DNA of 64,000 nt from Tessaracoccus sp. Its GTDB lineage: Bacteria; Actinomycetota; Actinomycetes; Propionibacteriales; Propionibacteriaceae. The stretch spans positions 310,001 to 374,000 of the forward strand of contig NZ_JADJNP010000002.1 of the NCBI RefSeq assembly GCF_016714275.1, given 5' to 3'. Of the stretch, positions 42,731 to 52,187 are shown piece after piece; the first letter of the stretch is position 1, and the number at the start of each line of letters is the position of its first letter. Both the position numbers and the translations under genes were made by a program. The notes beneath the pieces were generated by a model. The model saw nothing but the letters and a program-made list of their open reading frames with translations, was not told where the DNA came from and did no database searches.

Positions 42731-42829
42731 TAGTGGGTGTCCGGTATGGGCGTGCCGTTTGGCGGCAAGTGGGGTGGACGCATCACTAGGGTCTGTTACG
42801 GAAGCGGTGGCCCAGCGAGCAGCGGGTGG

Positions 42830-43309
42830 TCACAGGACGCGGAGCAGCATCTCGAAGGCGTGCTCGATGGCGGCGGCGCGGATCTGCTCGCGGTCGCCCT
42901 CCAGCTGCTTGAGCTCGGTGTATTGCGGTGCGGACGAGACGCCAACGCGTGGACCGACGACGGCGAACCACACCGTGCCGACGGAGGCGCCGTCGATCTC
43001 CGTGGGGCCGGCGACGCCGGTCGTCGCGACCGCCCAGTCCGACTCGCACTGGCGCTGTGCGCCGAACGCCATCTGGAGGGCCGTCAGCTCGTTGACCACG
43101 CCGTCGTGACGGATCAGCTCCTCGTCGACGCCCGCAAGCGACGCCTTGAGATCCCGGGCGTAGGTGACGAGGGCGCCCCGGAAGACGGCAGACGCTCCGG
43201 GGACCGAGGTGAGCGCCGCTCCGATGCCACCGCCAGTGATCGACTCGCAGGTGGCCAGCGTCACCGACCGCTCCGACATCTTCTTGATCACATCCGCTGC
43301 CAGCGACAT
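42830..43309 (-). CDS. CinA C-terminal-type nicotinamide-nucleotide amidohydrolase
   Basis: The 159-residue protein is the stand-alone CinA C-terminal domain (PncC), which deamidates NMN to nicotinic acid mononucleotide. It shows TLATCESITGGGIGAALTSVPGAS with the catalytic Ser/Thr region, the VTYARDLK segment and AVATTGVAGPTEIDG. Between pgsA and clgR on the same strand, as in many actinobacteria. Not fused to the N-terminal MoaB-like domain. Confidence 0.92.
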   Translation of the reverse strand: MSLAADVIKKMSERSVTLATCESITGGGIGAALTSVPGASAVFRGALVTYARDLKASLAGVDEELIRHDGVVNELTALQMAFGAQRQCESDWAVATTGVAGPTEIDGASVGTVWFAVVGPRVGVSSAPQYTELKQLEGDREQIRAAAIEHAFEMLLRVL

Positions 43310-43340
43310 GGCTCTTCCTTCCTCGTTGACTGCTCCCAGG

Positions 43341-43946
43341 CTACCCGGACTCCCCCTTGGCCAGGGCGTCCCTGCGGATTCGCCAGGCGCCGATGAGGTA
43401 GTCGATCCCGGTGACGACGGTGAGGATCAGCGCCGCCCACATGAGCGCCCAGGCCGTGACCTGGAGCCAGCCCGGCAGGAATACGAGGCCGAGGCTGAAC
43501 AGGATCAACGCGAACGTCTGTGTCGCCGTCTTCGCCTTGCCGCCCTTGTTGGCGGCCATGACGGTCCCGTACTTCTTGAGCATCTCGCGCACCCACGTGA
43601 TGCCCCATTCGCGGACCAGGATGATGATGGTGAAGAACCAGGGCAGCTCCCCCAGAATGCTGAGGGAGATGAAGGCGGCTCCGGTGAGCGCCTTGTCGGC
43701 GATCGGGTCCCACAGCTTGCCGAAGTCGGTGATCAGGTTGTACTTGCGGGCGATGTAGCCGTCCGCGAGGTCGGTCAGCATCGCGAGGACGAACACCACC
43801 GTCGCGGCGAACCGCCACTCGAAGAGCCCGGGGTCCCGGAAGAGGAGCACGACGTAGACGGGCACGAGGATGATCCTGACGACCGTCAGGATGTTGGGGA
43901 GGTTCCAGTTGCTCACGGGTGCCCCGTGGCTCGGTGTGTCGCTCAC
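43341..43946 (-). CDS. pgsA: CDP-diacylglycerol-glycerol-3-phosphate 3-phosphatidyltransferase
   Basis: The 201-residue membrane enzyme makes phosphatidylglycerol phosphate. The CDP-alcohol phosphotransferase signature D-x2-D-G-x2-A-R-x8-G-x3-D-x3-D is complete (LTDLADGYIARKYNLITDFG, then KLWDPIADKA). Five to six membrane segments are predicted. It overlaps the upstream rimO by four bases. Exact alcohol substrate within the family is inferred. Confidence 0.9.
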   Translation of the reverse strand: MSDTPSHGAPVSNWNLPNILTVVRIILVPVYVVLLFRDPGLFEWRFAATVVFVLAMLTDLADGYIARKYNLITDFGKLWDPIADKALTGAAFISLSILGELPWFFTIIILVREWGITWVREMLKKYGTVMAANKGGKAKTATQTFALILFSLGLVFLPGWLQVTAWALMWAALILTVVTGIDYLIGAWRIRRDALAKGESG

Positions 43947-45379
43947 GATGCCTCCGCAATCAGGTCTATGCCGGCCGAGTCGACGACCCGGGCGGGAATC
44001 AGGCGGCCGACGCCCAGGTCGTCGGCCCCGATCAGGGTGACAGCGCCGTCGGTCTCCGGCGCCTGGTGCTCGGCCCTGCCGACGATTTCGCCGTCGACAG
44101 ACTCGACGAGCACGACGATCTCCTCACCGATCCGGTCGGCGGCGCGCGCCTCGCAGACGTCGATGGCCACATCGGCCAGCAGCGCGCGGCGCTCCTCGAT
44201 CTCGTCCTCTGGAAGGTGCCCCGGGAGACCTAAGCCCTCGGTGCCGTCCTCGTCCGAGTAGCCGAAGACACCGAGCACATCGAGCGAGGCGTCGACGATG
44301 AACCGCCGCAGCGTCTCGACGTCCGCCTCGGTCTCACCGGGGAAACCCGCGATGACGTTGCTACGGATGCCCGCGCGCGGCGCGACGGCCCGGATTCGGC
44401 CGATCAGGTCGAGGAAGCTGTCGGCGTCGCCGAAGCGGCGCATGGCCCGCAGCACGGGCCGGGCAGCGTGCTGGAAGCTGAGGTCGAAGTACGGCACGAC
44501 CTTCTCGGTGCCGAGCATGGCGTCCAGCATGCTGGGGCGGATCTCGGCGGGTTGGAGGTAGGACACGCGGATCCACTCGAGCCCATCGAGGCGGGAGAGG
44601 CGGCGCAGGAGGCCCTCAAGGCGCACGTCCGAGCCCAGATCCTTGCCGTAGGAGGACGTGTTCTCGGAGACAAGGAAGAGCTCCTTCGCCCCGTTCTCGA
44701 CCAGCCAGCGGGCCTCGGCTTCCACCTCTTCGACGGGGCGCGATAGGTAGCTGCCGCGGAACGCGGGGATCGCGCAGAAGGCGCAGCGTCGGTCGCATCC
44801 CGACGCGATCTTGAGCGAGGCGGACGGGCCGTTGTCTAGCCGACGGCGCAGCGTACGCGGCCCGGTCGCGGGCGCGAGACCCTCGGGCAGCGGGGCGTGG
44901 CCGGGCGTCGCGACGCCGCCGGCCGCCGCCGGACGGGCCGACGGCGTGATCGGCAGCAACTGACGCCGGTCGCGGGGGACGTGCGAGATGTGGCGTTCGC
45001 CGTCGAGGATGGAGCGGAGCCGGTCGGCGATGTCGACGTAGTCGTCGAAGCCCAGCACCGCGTCGGCCTCGGGCAGCTCCCTTGCGAGCTCCGCGCCGTA
45101 CCGCTCCGCCATGCAGCCGACCGCTACCACCGAGCGCACGCCGCCCTCTTCCTTCAGGTCGGCGGCGGCCAGCAGCGTGTCGATCGAGTCCTTCTTGGCC
45201 TGTTCGACGAACCCGCAGGTGTTCACCACGACGGTCTCGGCAGCCTCAGGGTCCGCGACGAGCGTGAACCCGCCCAACTCCAGCCGCGCCGCCAACTCCT
45301 CGGAGTCGACGTCATTGCGCGCGCAGCCGAGGGAGGCGATGTGGACGCTTCTCAGTCGGCTCGTCATGGTGGGGTTCAT
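43943..45379 (-). CDS. rimO: Ribosomal protein S12 methylthiotransferase RimO
   Basis: The 478-residue radical-SAM enzyme methylthiolates Asp of ribosomal protein S12. UPF0004 (HIASLGCARNDVDSEEL ... NTCGFVEQAKKDSID), radical-SAM CDRRCAFCAIP and a TRAM domain are seen. An insertion of about 40 residues, rich in Ala, Gly and Pro, precedes the radical-SAM motif, which makes it longer than the 441-residue E. coli protein. ATG 45379 is chosen; ATG 45367 is an alternative. Confidence 0.95.
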   Translation of the reverse strand: MNPTMTSRLRSVHIASLGCARNDVDSEELAARLELGGFTLVADPEAAETVVVNTCGFVEQAKKDSIDTLLAAADLKEEGGVRSVVAVGCMAERYGAELARELPEADAVLGFDDYVDIADRLRSILDGERHISHVPRDRRQLLPITPSARPAAAGGVATPGHAPLPEGLAPATGPRTLRRRLDNGPSASLKIASGCDRRCAFCAIPAFRGSYLSRPVEEVEAEARWLVENGAKELFLVSENTSSYGKDLGSDVRLEGLLRRLSRLDGLEWIRVSYLQPAEIRPSMLDAMLGTEKVVPYFDLSFQHAARPVLRAMRRFGDADSFLDLIGRIRAVAPRAGIRSNVIAGFPGETEADVETLRRFIVDASLDVLGVFGYSDEDGTEGLGLPGHLPEDEIEERRALLADVAIDVCEARAADRIGEEIVVLVESVDGEIVGRAEHQAPETDGAVTLIGADDLGVGRLIPARVVDSAGIDLIAEAS

Positions 45380-45392
45380 TATCGCTCAGCCG

Positions 45393-47894
45393 TCAGCCCG
45401 CGGCGAGGTTCGCGAGAACGTCGTCGAGGTCCTCGGGCTTGACGAGCACGTCGCGCGCCTTCGAGCCCTCGGACGGGCCGACGACTCCCCTGCTCTCCAG
45501 GATGTCCATGAGACGTCCGGCCTTCGCGAAGCCGACGCGGAGCTTCCGCTGCAGCATCGACGTCGAGCCCAGTTGAAGCTCCACGACGAGGCGGCAGGCG
45601 TCCAGCACGAGGTCGAGGTCGTCACCGATGTCGTCGACGACCTTCTTCTCCGCCGAAGAGCCCGCCGTGACGTCCTCGCGGTAGTTCGGCTGCAGCTGCT
45701 CGGACACGTGCGCGACGACATCGCGGATCTCCGACTCGTTCACCCATGCGCCCTGCACACGGATCGGCTTGCTTGCACCCATCGGCAGGAAGAGGCCGTC
45801 GCCCTTGCCGACGAGCTTCTCCGCACCGGGCTGGTCGAGGATGACGCGGGAGTCGGTCATCGACGACGTGGCGAACGCCAACCGCGAGGGCACGTTGGCC
45901 TTGATCAGGCCGGTGACGACATCGGTCGACGGCCGCTGTGTCGCGAGCACGAGGTGGATGCCCGCCGCGCGCGCGAGCTGCGTGATGCGCACGATCGATT
46001 CCTCGACGTCGCGTGGGGCGACCATCATGAGGTCGGCCAGTTCGTCGACCACGACCAGCAGATACGGGTAGGGCGTGAGTACCCGCTCGGACCCCTCCGG
46101 CGGCTTCACCTGGCCCGCACGAACGGCCTTGTTGAAATCGTCGACGTGCCGGAAGCCGTAGTGGGCGAGGTCGTCGTAGCGCATGTCCATCTCGCGCACC
46201 ACCCACGCGAGGGCCTCGGCGGCCTTCTTCGGGTTGGTGATGATGGGCGTGACCAGGTGCGGGATGCCCTCGTACTGGTTCAGCTCGACACGCTTCGGGT
46301 CGACGAGCAGCAGGCGCACCTCGTCCGGGGTAGCGCGCATCATGATCGACGTGATGAGCGAGTTCACGAAGCTCGACTTGCCGGAGCCGGTGGCTCCCGC
46401 GACGAGCAGGTGCGGCATCTTGGCCATGTTCGCCAGCACGAACCCGCCCTCGACGTCCTTGCCGAGGCCGACCGTCATGGGGTGGTGGTCGTTCTTGGCC
46501 TTCGGCGAGCGCAGGACGTCGCCGAGCGAGACGACCTCCTTGTCGAGGTTGGGGATCTCGATGCCGATCGCGGACTTGCCGGGAATGGGCGTGAGGATCC
46601 GGATCTCGTTGGATCCGACGGCGTAGGCGATGTTGTCGGCGAGACCGGTGACCTTGCTGACCTTGATGGCCGAACCGAGCTCCACCTCGTAACGCGTGAC
46701 CGTCGGGCCCCGCGTATAGCCGGTCACGCGGGCGTCGATTTCGAACTCCTGCAGAACGGCGGCCAGCTGGCGCACCACCTTGTCGGAGGCTTCGGTACGC
46801 AGCTTGGGCTTCGATCCCGGAGACAGCGCCTGGTCGTCGGGGAGGAGGTAGGCGATGTCGCCGCTCAGCTGCAGCTGCTCCGCCCGCGGTGGCGCCGGGG
46901 TGTGCTGCGGCGGGTCGAGTTCGCGCGCCTCGTCCTTCGGGCGCCCGGCAGTGGTGCGCTGCCCGGCCGGCAGCGCCGCGGGCTCCGGATCGGGTTGCAG
47001 CACGAAGTCGTCGGAGGGCTCGTAGACCTCGTCCTCGCGGTAGGAGTCCTCGATCAGCGGGGTGTCGTACGGGACGTCGACGCCATAGGCGAGCTTCTCC
47101 TTCGGCTCGGGGTCGTCACGCTCCACGAGCGAGCTGAACAGCGCGCGGATACCGGCGAAGATCTCGTGCAGCGGGCGGCCGATGACCACCAGCACGCCGA
47201 AGAGCGTGACGAGGCTGAGCAGCGGGACCGACACCCAGGCCGTGACGAGGTCGGTGAGAATGCTGGACGCGACGTAGCCGACGACACCGCCAGCCTCGCG
47301 GACGGCAGGCATGTCGGCCGGCGTCGGCAGGCCACGCGCGATGTGCACGAGGCCGAGCGCGCCCATGGTGATCAGGAACCAGCCAAGGCCGGTGCGGGGC
47401 GCGGCCTCGACGTCACGCGGGTGCCGCAGCACGCGCCAGGAGCCGTACAGCAGCACAGCGGGGACGACGGGCGAGAAGGAACCGAAGACGGTGGTGACGG
47501 CGACGCCCAGCGCGCTGCCGACCGGACCCGGCAGCGCGAACCAGAAGCGCGCAGCCACGACGATGCCCATCGCGAGCAGGAGCAGGCCCCAGCCGTCGCG
47601 GCGAAGCTTCGGATCGACGTCCTGCGCGGCACCGCCGAAGCTGCGCGCGACCCATCCGACCCCCGCGGCGAGCGCGCCGAACGCCGCGCCGATGCCCTTC
47701 AGGATGGTCATCCCGATGCCGGGGCCTTGCTTCACGGGAGCCTTCTTCGCGGGCGGACGGGACGAGCGCGTGGTCGACTTGGCCGGCCCCTTGGGGGCCG
47801 GCTTCTTGGCCGTGGAACGTGCAGCGCCTGACCCGCTCGAGGAGCGCGCCTTGGTGCCGGTGTTCCGCGCTGGGGAAGTAGTGCGGGACGCCAT
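45393..47894 (-). CDS. ftsK: DNA translocase FtsK
   Basis: The 833-residue protein has a basic Ser/Pro/Lys-rich N-terminus, four predicted membrane segments (about residues 50-240), a Pro/Asp linker, the RecA-like motor with Walker A VAGATGSGKSSFVNSL and Walker B LLVVVDELADLMM, and a gamma domain (LLQRKLRVGFAKAGRLMD). It pumps the chromosome through the septum and activates XerCD at dif. The longer open frame to 48455 is not used: ATG 47894 begins the typical actinobacterial N-terminus. Confidence 0.95.
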   Translation of the reverse strand: MASRTTSPARNTGTKARSSSGSGAARSTAKKPAPKGPAKSTTRSSRPPAKKAPVKQGPGIGMTILKGIGAAFGALAAGVGWVARSFGGAAQDVDPKLRRDGWGLLLLAMGIVVAARFWFALPGPVGSALGVAVTTVFGSFSPVVPAVLLYGSWRVLRHPRDVEAAPRTGLGWFLITMGALGLVHIARGLPTPADMPAVREAGGVVGYVASSILTDLVTAWVSVPLLSLVTLFGVLVVIGRPLHEIFAGIRALFSSLVERDDPEPKEKLAYGVDVPYDTPLIEDSYREDEVYEPSDDFVLQPDPEPAALPAGQRTTAGRPKDEARELDPPQHTPAPPRAEQLQLSGDIAYLLPDDQALSPGSKPKLRTEASDKVVRQLAAVLQEFEIDARVTGYTRGPTVTRYEVELGSAIKVSKVTGLADNIAYAVGSNEIRILTPIPGKSAIGIEIPNLDKEVVSLGDVLRSPKAKNDHHPMTVGLGKDVEGGFVLANMAKMPHLLVAGATGSGKSSFVNSLITSIMMRATPDEVRLLLVDPKRVELNQYEGIPHLVTPIITNPKKAAEALAWVVREMDMRYDDLAHYGFRHVDDFNKAVRAGQVKPPEGSERVLTPYPYLLVVVDELADLMMVAPRDVEESIVRITQLARAAGIHLVLATQRPSTDVVTGLIKANVPSRLAFATSSMTDSRVILDQPGAEKLVGKGDGLFLPMGASKPIRVQGAWVNESEIRDVVAHVSEQLQPNYREDVTAGSSAEKKVVDDIGDDLDLVLDACRLVVELQLGSTSMLQRKLRVGFAKAGRLMDILESRGVVGPSEGSKARDVLVKPEDLDDVLANLAAG

Positions 47895-47972
47895 GGTCGC
47901 CACCCTAACCGACAACGAGCCGTTTGCGGACGATGGCGGGCCGCCCGCGGCCCGATTGGGCACACTGGGCAC

Positions 47973-49379
47973 ATGGACCGGCACGTGAGCATCAGGGCGC
48001 GAGTGATCTCTGCCGTCGTGCTGCTCACCGGTCTCGCGCTTCTCCTGAGCGGGGTGCTGGTCTATCTGCAGGCGCAGGCGAGCCTCCAGGCACGGGTCAC
48101 CGCCGATCTGACCCGCGTGGCGGATGAGATCGCGTTGCTCGCCGGCGAGTTCGACCCCGCGACCGGCGAGCCCTTCTCCGGTCCCGAGGGGCTCCTGTAT
48201 GCCGCCATGCAGCGCGAAGTCCACCTCCCTTCCGAGGGATCCTTCGCCGTTGTCGACGGGCGCGTCCGGTGGGCCGCCCCTTCGACGGTGCGGTTCCGCC
48301 CCGAGAAACTCCCACAGCTCGTCGAGGCCGTCCTTCCCCAGACCGCGGAGCCGGTGGTCACGTTCGGCGACATCGTCACCGATCAGGGCGACGTCCGCTA
48401 TGTCGTCGTACCCGTGATATTCACCGAGAACGGGGCGACGGGCGCGATGGTGCACGCGGTCGACATGACCACGGAGCGCGCGGCTCTTCGCCCCATCTTC
48501 ACCACCTACGCGCTCGTCGCGACCGGATCCCTCGTGCTGGTGGCGATGCTGATCGCCCTGATCGTCGGACGGCTACTGCGCCCGATGCGCTCCATGCGCG
48601 AGACCGTCGAACGGATCACCGAGACCGACATCTCGCAGCGCGTCCCGATCGAGGGCACCGACGACCTCTCCGCGCTCGCCGTGACGGTCAACGGCATGCT
48701 GGACCGCCTGGAGACGGCGGTCACGGGCCAGCGCGAGCTCCTCGACGACGTCGGCCACGAGCTCCGCACGCCGCTGACCATCGTGCGCGGCCACCTGGAG
48801 ATCATGGACGCGACCGACCCGGAGGACGTCGCCTCTTCGCGCGCGCTCGTCATCGACGAACTCGACAGGATGCGCCGCCTCGTCGATGACCTGCTGACGC
48901 TCGCAAAGTCCGAGCAGCGCGACTTCGTCATGCCCCGGCCCACCGACGTCGCGCGCCTCACCGACGAGACGCTCGCGAAGGCGACGACGCTCGGGACGCG
49001 GCACTGGGTGCTGGAGGACCTGGCCGACATCGAGGCCGCGCTGGACGCCCAGCGGATCTCGCAGGCGTGGCTGCAGCTCGCGGCCAACGCCGTCCGCTAC
49101 TCAGCGGAGGGCTCCCGGATCGGCATGGGCAGCAGCATCGACGGCGACGAGCTGCGGCTGTGGGTGCGCGATGAAGGCGTCGGCATTGCGGCCGAGGAGC
49201 AGAGCAGGGTCCTGGAGCGCGCCGAGCGCGGCCGCTCGGGGACCGGCACCGGGCTCGGCCTTGCGATCGTGTCGTCGATCGCAAGGGCGCACGGCGGGCG
49301 GGTCCTCGTCGACTCGGCCGAAGGGGTAGGAACCCGGGTCACGATCGTCGTGCCCGTGGTGGAGAAGGAGCACGCGTGA
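47973..49379 (+). CDS. Sensor histidine kinase
   Basis: The 468-residue membrane kinase has one N-terminal membrane segment (about 11-33), an extracytoplasmic sensor of about 140 residues, a second membrane segment (about 175-198), HAMP (LRPMRSMRETVERITETD), a HisKA H-box DVGHELRTPLT, and an HATPase with the N-box QLAANAVRYS, DEGVGI and GTGTGLGLAIV. It overlaps the response regulator by four bases, so the order is kinase first. The signal is unknown. Confidence 0.93.
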   Translation: MDRHVSIRARVISAVVLLTGLALLLSGVLVYLQAQASLQARVTADLTRVADEIALLAGEFDPATGEPFSGPEGLLYAAMQREVHLPSEGSFAVVDGRVRWAAPSTVRFRPEKLPQLVEAVLPQTAEPVVTFGDIVTDQGDVRYVVVPVIFTENGATGAMVHAVDMTTERAALRPIFTTYALVATGSLVLVAMLIALIVGRLLRPMRSMRETVERITETDISQRVPIEGTDDLSALAVTVNGMLDRLETAVTGQRELLDDVGHELRTPLTIVRGHLEIMDATDPEDVASSRALVIDELDRMRRLVDDLLTLAKSEQRDFVMPRPTDVARLTDETLAKATTLGTRHWVLEDLADIEAALDAQRISQAWLQLAANAVRYSAEGSRIGMGSSIDGDELRLWVRDEGVGIAAEEQSRVLERAERGRSGTGTGLGLAIVSSIARAHGGRVLVDSAEGVGTRVTIVVPVVEKEHA

Positions 49380-50041
49380 GTCAGATCTTGATCGTCGAGG
49401 ACGAGCCGCGCATCGCGGCATTCATCGCCAAGGGACTGAAGGCCGCGGGGTACACGCCGGTCGTCGAGGCCTCGGGCCTGCTCGCGGTGGCCCGCGCGGT
49501 GGCGGGCGAGCCCGACCTCATCGTGCTTGACGTGGGACTGCCCGACATCGACGGCTTCGAGGTACTCGCCCGGATCCGCGGCCAGGGCGTCTCCATGCCG
49601 GTGATCATGCTGACGGCGCGCTCGTCGGTCGCGGACACCGTCGCGGGGCTGCAGTCGGGCGCCGACGACTACATGGCGAAGCCGTTCAGCTTCGAGGAGC
49701 TCCTCGCCAGGATCCAGCTCAGGCTCCGCGCCGACACCGCGGGAGACTCCCCCACCGTGCTGACGCACGGCGACCTCTCCCTCGACCTGCGCACCCGGCA
49801 CGCGACGGTCGGAGGCAAGGAGGTGGAGCTCACCGCGCGAGAATTCACCCTCGCCGAGATGTTCCTGCGCAACCCCGGACAAGTGCTTAGCCGCGAACAG
49901 CTGCTGAGCGGAGCATGGAGCTACGACTTCGATCCCGGCTCGAACGTCGTCAACGTGTACGTGCGCTACCTACGCAAGAAGCTGGGCTCGGAGCGCTTCG
50001 AGACGGTCCGCGGGATGGGCTACCGGCTGCTGAACCGCTGA
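49376..50041 (+). CDS. OmpR-family response regulator
   Basis: The 221-residue protein has a receiver domain with acidic EDE near residue 7, phospho-acceptor Asp in LIVLDVGLPDIDG, Thr in MLTARSS and Lys in YMAKPFS. A winged-helix trans_reg_C domain follows (LTAREFTLAEMFLRNPGQVLSREQL ... VYVRYLRKKLG). It acts with the kinase encoded just upstream. The next gene, convergent, begins at the very next base. Confidence 0.94.
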   Translation: MSQILIVEDEPRIAAFIAKGLKAAGYTPVVEASGLLAVARAVAGEPDLIVLDVGLPDIDGFEVLARIRGQGVSMPVIMLTARSSVADTVAGLQSGADDYMAKPFSFEELLARIQLRLRADTAGDSPTVLTHGDLSLDLRTRHATVGGKEVELTAREFTLAEMFLRNPGQVLSREQLLSGAWSYDFDPGSNVVNVYVRYLRKKLGSERFETVRGMGYRLLNR

Positions 50042-50413
50042 TCAATCCGCGCTGACCGGCGAGGGGGCGCTGACAGCGGACACCGCCGACGGCGCAGTCG
50101 AGGCGCTGCGCGTGGTCTGCTTGGTCGGCTTCTTCGTCGGCGTCGCCTTCTTGGTCGGCTTCTTCGTCGGGGCGGTGGCCTTCTTGGTGGGAGTCGCCGT
50201 CTTCGTGGGCACCGGGGCGCTCGTGGATGCCGTCGGCGTGTGAGTGGGGTTACCGGGCTCAGGGGTCCGGGCCGCCGACGAGGGCCCGACCGTGACGGCG
50301 GGGCGCGCGACGGCATCAGCCGGCTCGTGATTGAGCAGGGTCGCGACACCGAGGACACACGCGCCGATGCCCAGCGCGCCGGAGGCTACCCACGCGTAAC
50401 CAGACTTGGCCAT
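50042..50413 (-). CDS. Membrane-anchored Pro/Thr/Lys-rich low-complexity protein
   Basis: The 123-residue protein has one N-terminal membrane segment (about residues 7-27). A low-complexity exported tail follows, with repeats of P-T-K-K-(A/P) (about residues 70-105), and the protein ends P-S-P-V-S-A-D. It is a paralogue in design of the gene at 51626-52096, with which it shares the N-terminal anchor and the closing S-P-V-S-A motif. Its start overlaps the phosphotransferase stop by one base. Function unknown; a wall-spanning role is plausible from composition. Confidence 0.7.
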   Translation of the reverse strand: MAKSGYAWVASGALGIGACVLGVATLLNHEPADAVARPAVTVGPSSAARTPEPGNPTHTPTASTSAPVPTKTATPTKKATAPTKKPTKKATPTKKPTKQTTRSASTAPSAVSAVSAPSPVSAD

Positions 50414-51621
50414 CAGAGGGCTCCCTTCCTTCGTTCCAGCGTAATCGCCTGGGCGGCCGCGGCATAGCTCTCAGCCAACGCGAGTCGGACGAGCGCTTGG
50501 TCCGACGTCGCGCCGGAGACGAGGCTGAGCAGCACCGCGGCCGTGCGGGCGCGGAGGTCGGCCGGGTCCACCGCCTCGTCGAACGCGCTCTGCCACTCGC
50601 GGAGAAGCTCCGGAACCCGCGGATACGCGCCGGGCGCGAGCGTCGGCAGGACGGCGAGGTGGGCGACGAGGCAGGCCAGGTCGTCCTCGCGGAGCCCAGG
50701 GCCCGCGGAGTCGACGTCGATGAACCGCAGGCCCGCGCCGTCGACGAAGATGTTGGCCTCGTAGCAGTCGCCGTGCGTGGGCACCGTCGACCCGTGGCGG
50801 CCGAGGTCAACGACACCCTGGATGGTCCGGGCAAGCTCGTCGACACGCGCGGCCTCGGACGGCGCGTGCTGCCGAGCGGTCGCGGCGTGGAAGTCGAGGC
50901 GGGCGCTCCACGAGGGTCGCAGCTTCAGGTCGGCGACGCCTGCGGGGAGGCGGTCGAGGAGCGCGAGGATGTCATCGGCGCTGGGCACGGGCCCGTCGCC
51001 GACGAGCGCCTGCGCCAGCGAGTGCCCCGCTACGGCGGGGCTGATCAGCACGCCAGGCGCCGGACGCGCCAGGAGCGGGATGGTGACGCCCGCGGCGGCG
51101 AGCAGGTTCTGGCGTTCGGCCAGCTTGTCGTCGTAGCCGGGGCGCAGCACCTTGAGGTAGTAGTCGACGCCGTCGGCTGTCGCCCGCAGCACGGCCCGCC
51201 GGAGCGGCCGGTAGCCGAGCAACTCGACGTGCAGGGCCTCCGGGACGGGCACGCCCGCCTCGGTGAGCCAGGCCAGCACGGTCTCCGGATCGCAGGACGG
51301 CTGCAGGCCCGGGAGGCGTGGGTCGGCGGGATGCCGCCAGACCCGGAGCACGGTGCCTGCGCGCTGCAGCGTAGCGACGGCGCCCTCGACCTCCGCGGTC
51401 GTGGCCACCAGGTACTCGATGCTCACATCCCCGGGTGCCGTCTCGTAGCTCACCGTGTAGATGGCGCTGACCTCGGCGCCTGGGCGGTAGTGCAGCTCGT
51501 CGAGCCGCGCCGTGAAGCCCGGAATCGACGCCTCGGGGTCACCCGTGAGGGCGAGCTCAAGGAGCCCGGCCGCCTGGGGGGAGGTGAGTAGCCGGGTCTC
51601 CTTGAGCAGCATCTCGGTCAT
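50413..51621 (-). CDS. Aminoglycoside-phosphotransferase-like kinase (APH family)
   Basis: The 402-residue protein has a kinase-like fold. The N-lobe is at about residues 60-190. The Brenner motif THGDCYEANIFVD near residue 286 and the metal-binding FIDVDSAGPG follow. APH-family proteins phosphorylate small molecules, from sugars and choline to antibiotics; the substrate here is unknown. It lies between two low-complexity membrane proteins in a tight operon (4-base gap upstream, 1-base overlap downstream) facing the two-component system. Confidence 0.8.
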   Translation of the reverse strand: MTEMLLKETRLLTSPQAAGLLELALTGDPEASIPGFTARLDELHYRPGAEVSAIYTVSYETAPGDVSIEYLVATTAEVEGAVATLQRAGTVLRVWRHPADPRLPGLQPSCDPETVLAWLTEAGVPVPEALHVELLGYRPLRRAVLRATADGVDYYLKVLRPGYDDKLAERQNLLAAAGVTIPLLARPAPGVLISPAVAGHSLAQALVGDGPVPSADDILALLDRLPAGVADLKLRPSWSARLDFHAATARQHAPSEAARVDELARTIQGVVDLGRHGSTVPTHGDCYEANIFVDGAGLRFIDVDSAGPGLREDDLACLVAHLAVLPTLAPGAYPRVPELLREWQSAFDEAVDPADLRARTAAVLLSLVSGATSDQALVRLALAESYAAAAQAITLERRKGAL

Positions 51622-51625
51622 GCGG

Positions 51626-52096
51626 TCAGTCGGCCGAAGGGGCGCTGACCGGCGACTGCGGGGTGACCGCGGAGACCGGAGACTTCGCGGAGACCGGGGA
51701 GTGCGCGGTCCGCGGGCTCACCGGCGACTTCGGAGAAACCGGCGACTTGGCCGTGCGCGGGCTGACCGGCGACTTCGGGGAAACCGGGGACTTCGCGGTC
51801 CGCGGGCTCACCGGCGACTTCGGCGTTACCGGGGACTTCGCCGTCTGGGGGCTGACCGGGGTCTTCGCGGTCTGCGCCGTCGGGGCGGTGTTGGCGGTGT
51901 TCGCCGTCGGGGCCGTGTTGGCCGTCAGAGTGGTGGCGCCCTGGGAGGGGCCGGACACCGACGGCGAGGCCGGAGCCGTCACGGCGGGGGTGGGGGTGTC
52001 GGTGGGGCGCTGGCTGTCTGCCCAGGCGAACCCGCCGACGGCGGAGAGGCCGATGACGCCGGTCACGGCCCAGAGTGCGGTGCGCTTGGTATTCAT
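51626..52096 (-). CDS. Membrane-anchored repeat protein with 15-residue SPVSP repeats
   Basis: The 156-residue protein has an N-terminal membrane segment or signal anchor (about residues 8-26), a Thr/Ala/Pro-rich stretch, then three and a half copies of a 15-residue unit T-A-K-S-P-V-S-P-K-S-P-V-S-P-R (residues 85-144). It is the first gene of the operon with the APH-like kinase. The Ser/Thr/Pro-rich tail could be glycosylated or span the wall (inference). A long open frame on the other strand is a by-product of the repeats. Confidence 0.7.
   Translation of the reverse strand: MNTKRTALWAVTGVIGLSAVGGFAWADSQRPTDTPTPAVTAPASPSVSGPSQGATTLTANTAPTANTANTAPTAQTAKTPVSPQTAKSPVTPKSPVSPRTAKSPVSPKSPVSPRTAKSPVSPKSPVSPRTAHSPVSAKSPVSAVTPQSPVSAPSAD
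51665..51844 (-). repeat. 45-bp coding tandem repeats
   Basis: Three near-identical 45-base units and one degenerate unit encode the 15-residue repeats of the 51626-52096 protein. Copy number could vary between strains. Confidence 0.8.
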
Positions 52097-52165
52097 GATC
52101 TTGTTCCTCCTGAACTGGTCGATGGAGACAAGAAAATCAGGCCTATGTGAGCCGACGAGGAGAGG

Positions 52166-52187
52166 CGGATGAGAGTTCTCTCATCCG
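52166..52187 (-). terminator. Perfect palindrome at the thiL end
   Basis: CGGATGAGAG-TT-CTCTCATCCG spans the thiL stop and would form a 10-bp hairpin. It separates thiL from the next same-strand gene, which starts at 52096. Confidence 0.5.

Noticed and set aside
45111..47831. A 906-codon open frame opposite ftsK and rimO
   Set aside because: Antisense shadow across two conserved genes, with no recognisable motif.
51665..51844. Possible CRISPR-like repeat array
   Set aside because: Units are directly adjacent without unique spacers and are coding in phase; no cas genes nearby.
51663..52172. A repetitive 169-codon frame (T-G-D-F units) on the + strand
   Set aside because: It mirrors the 45-bp repeats of the real minus-strand gene, which has an anchor, a ribosome site and an operon context.
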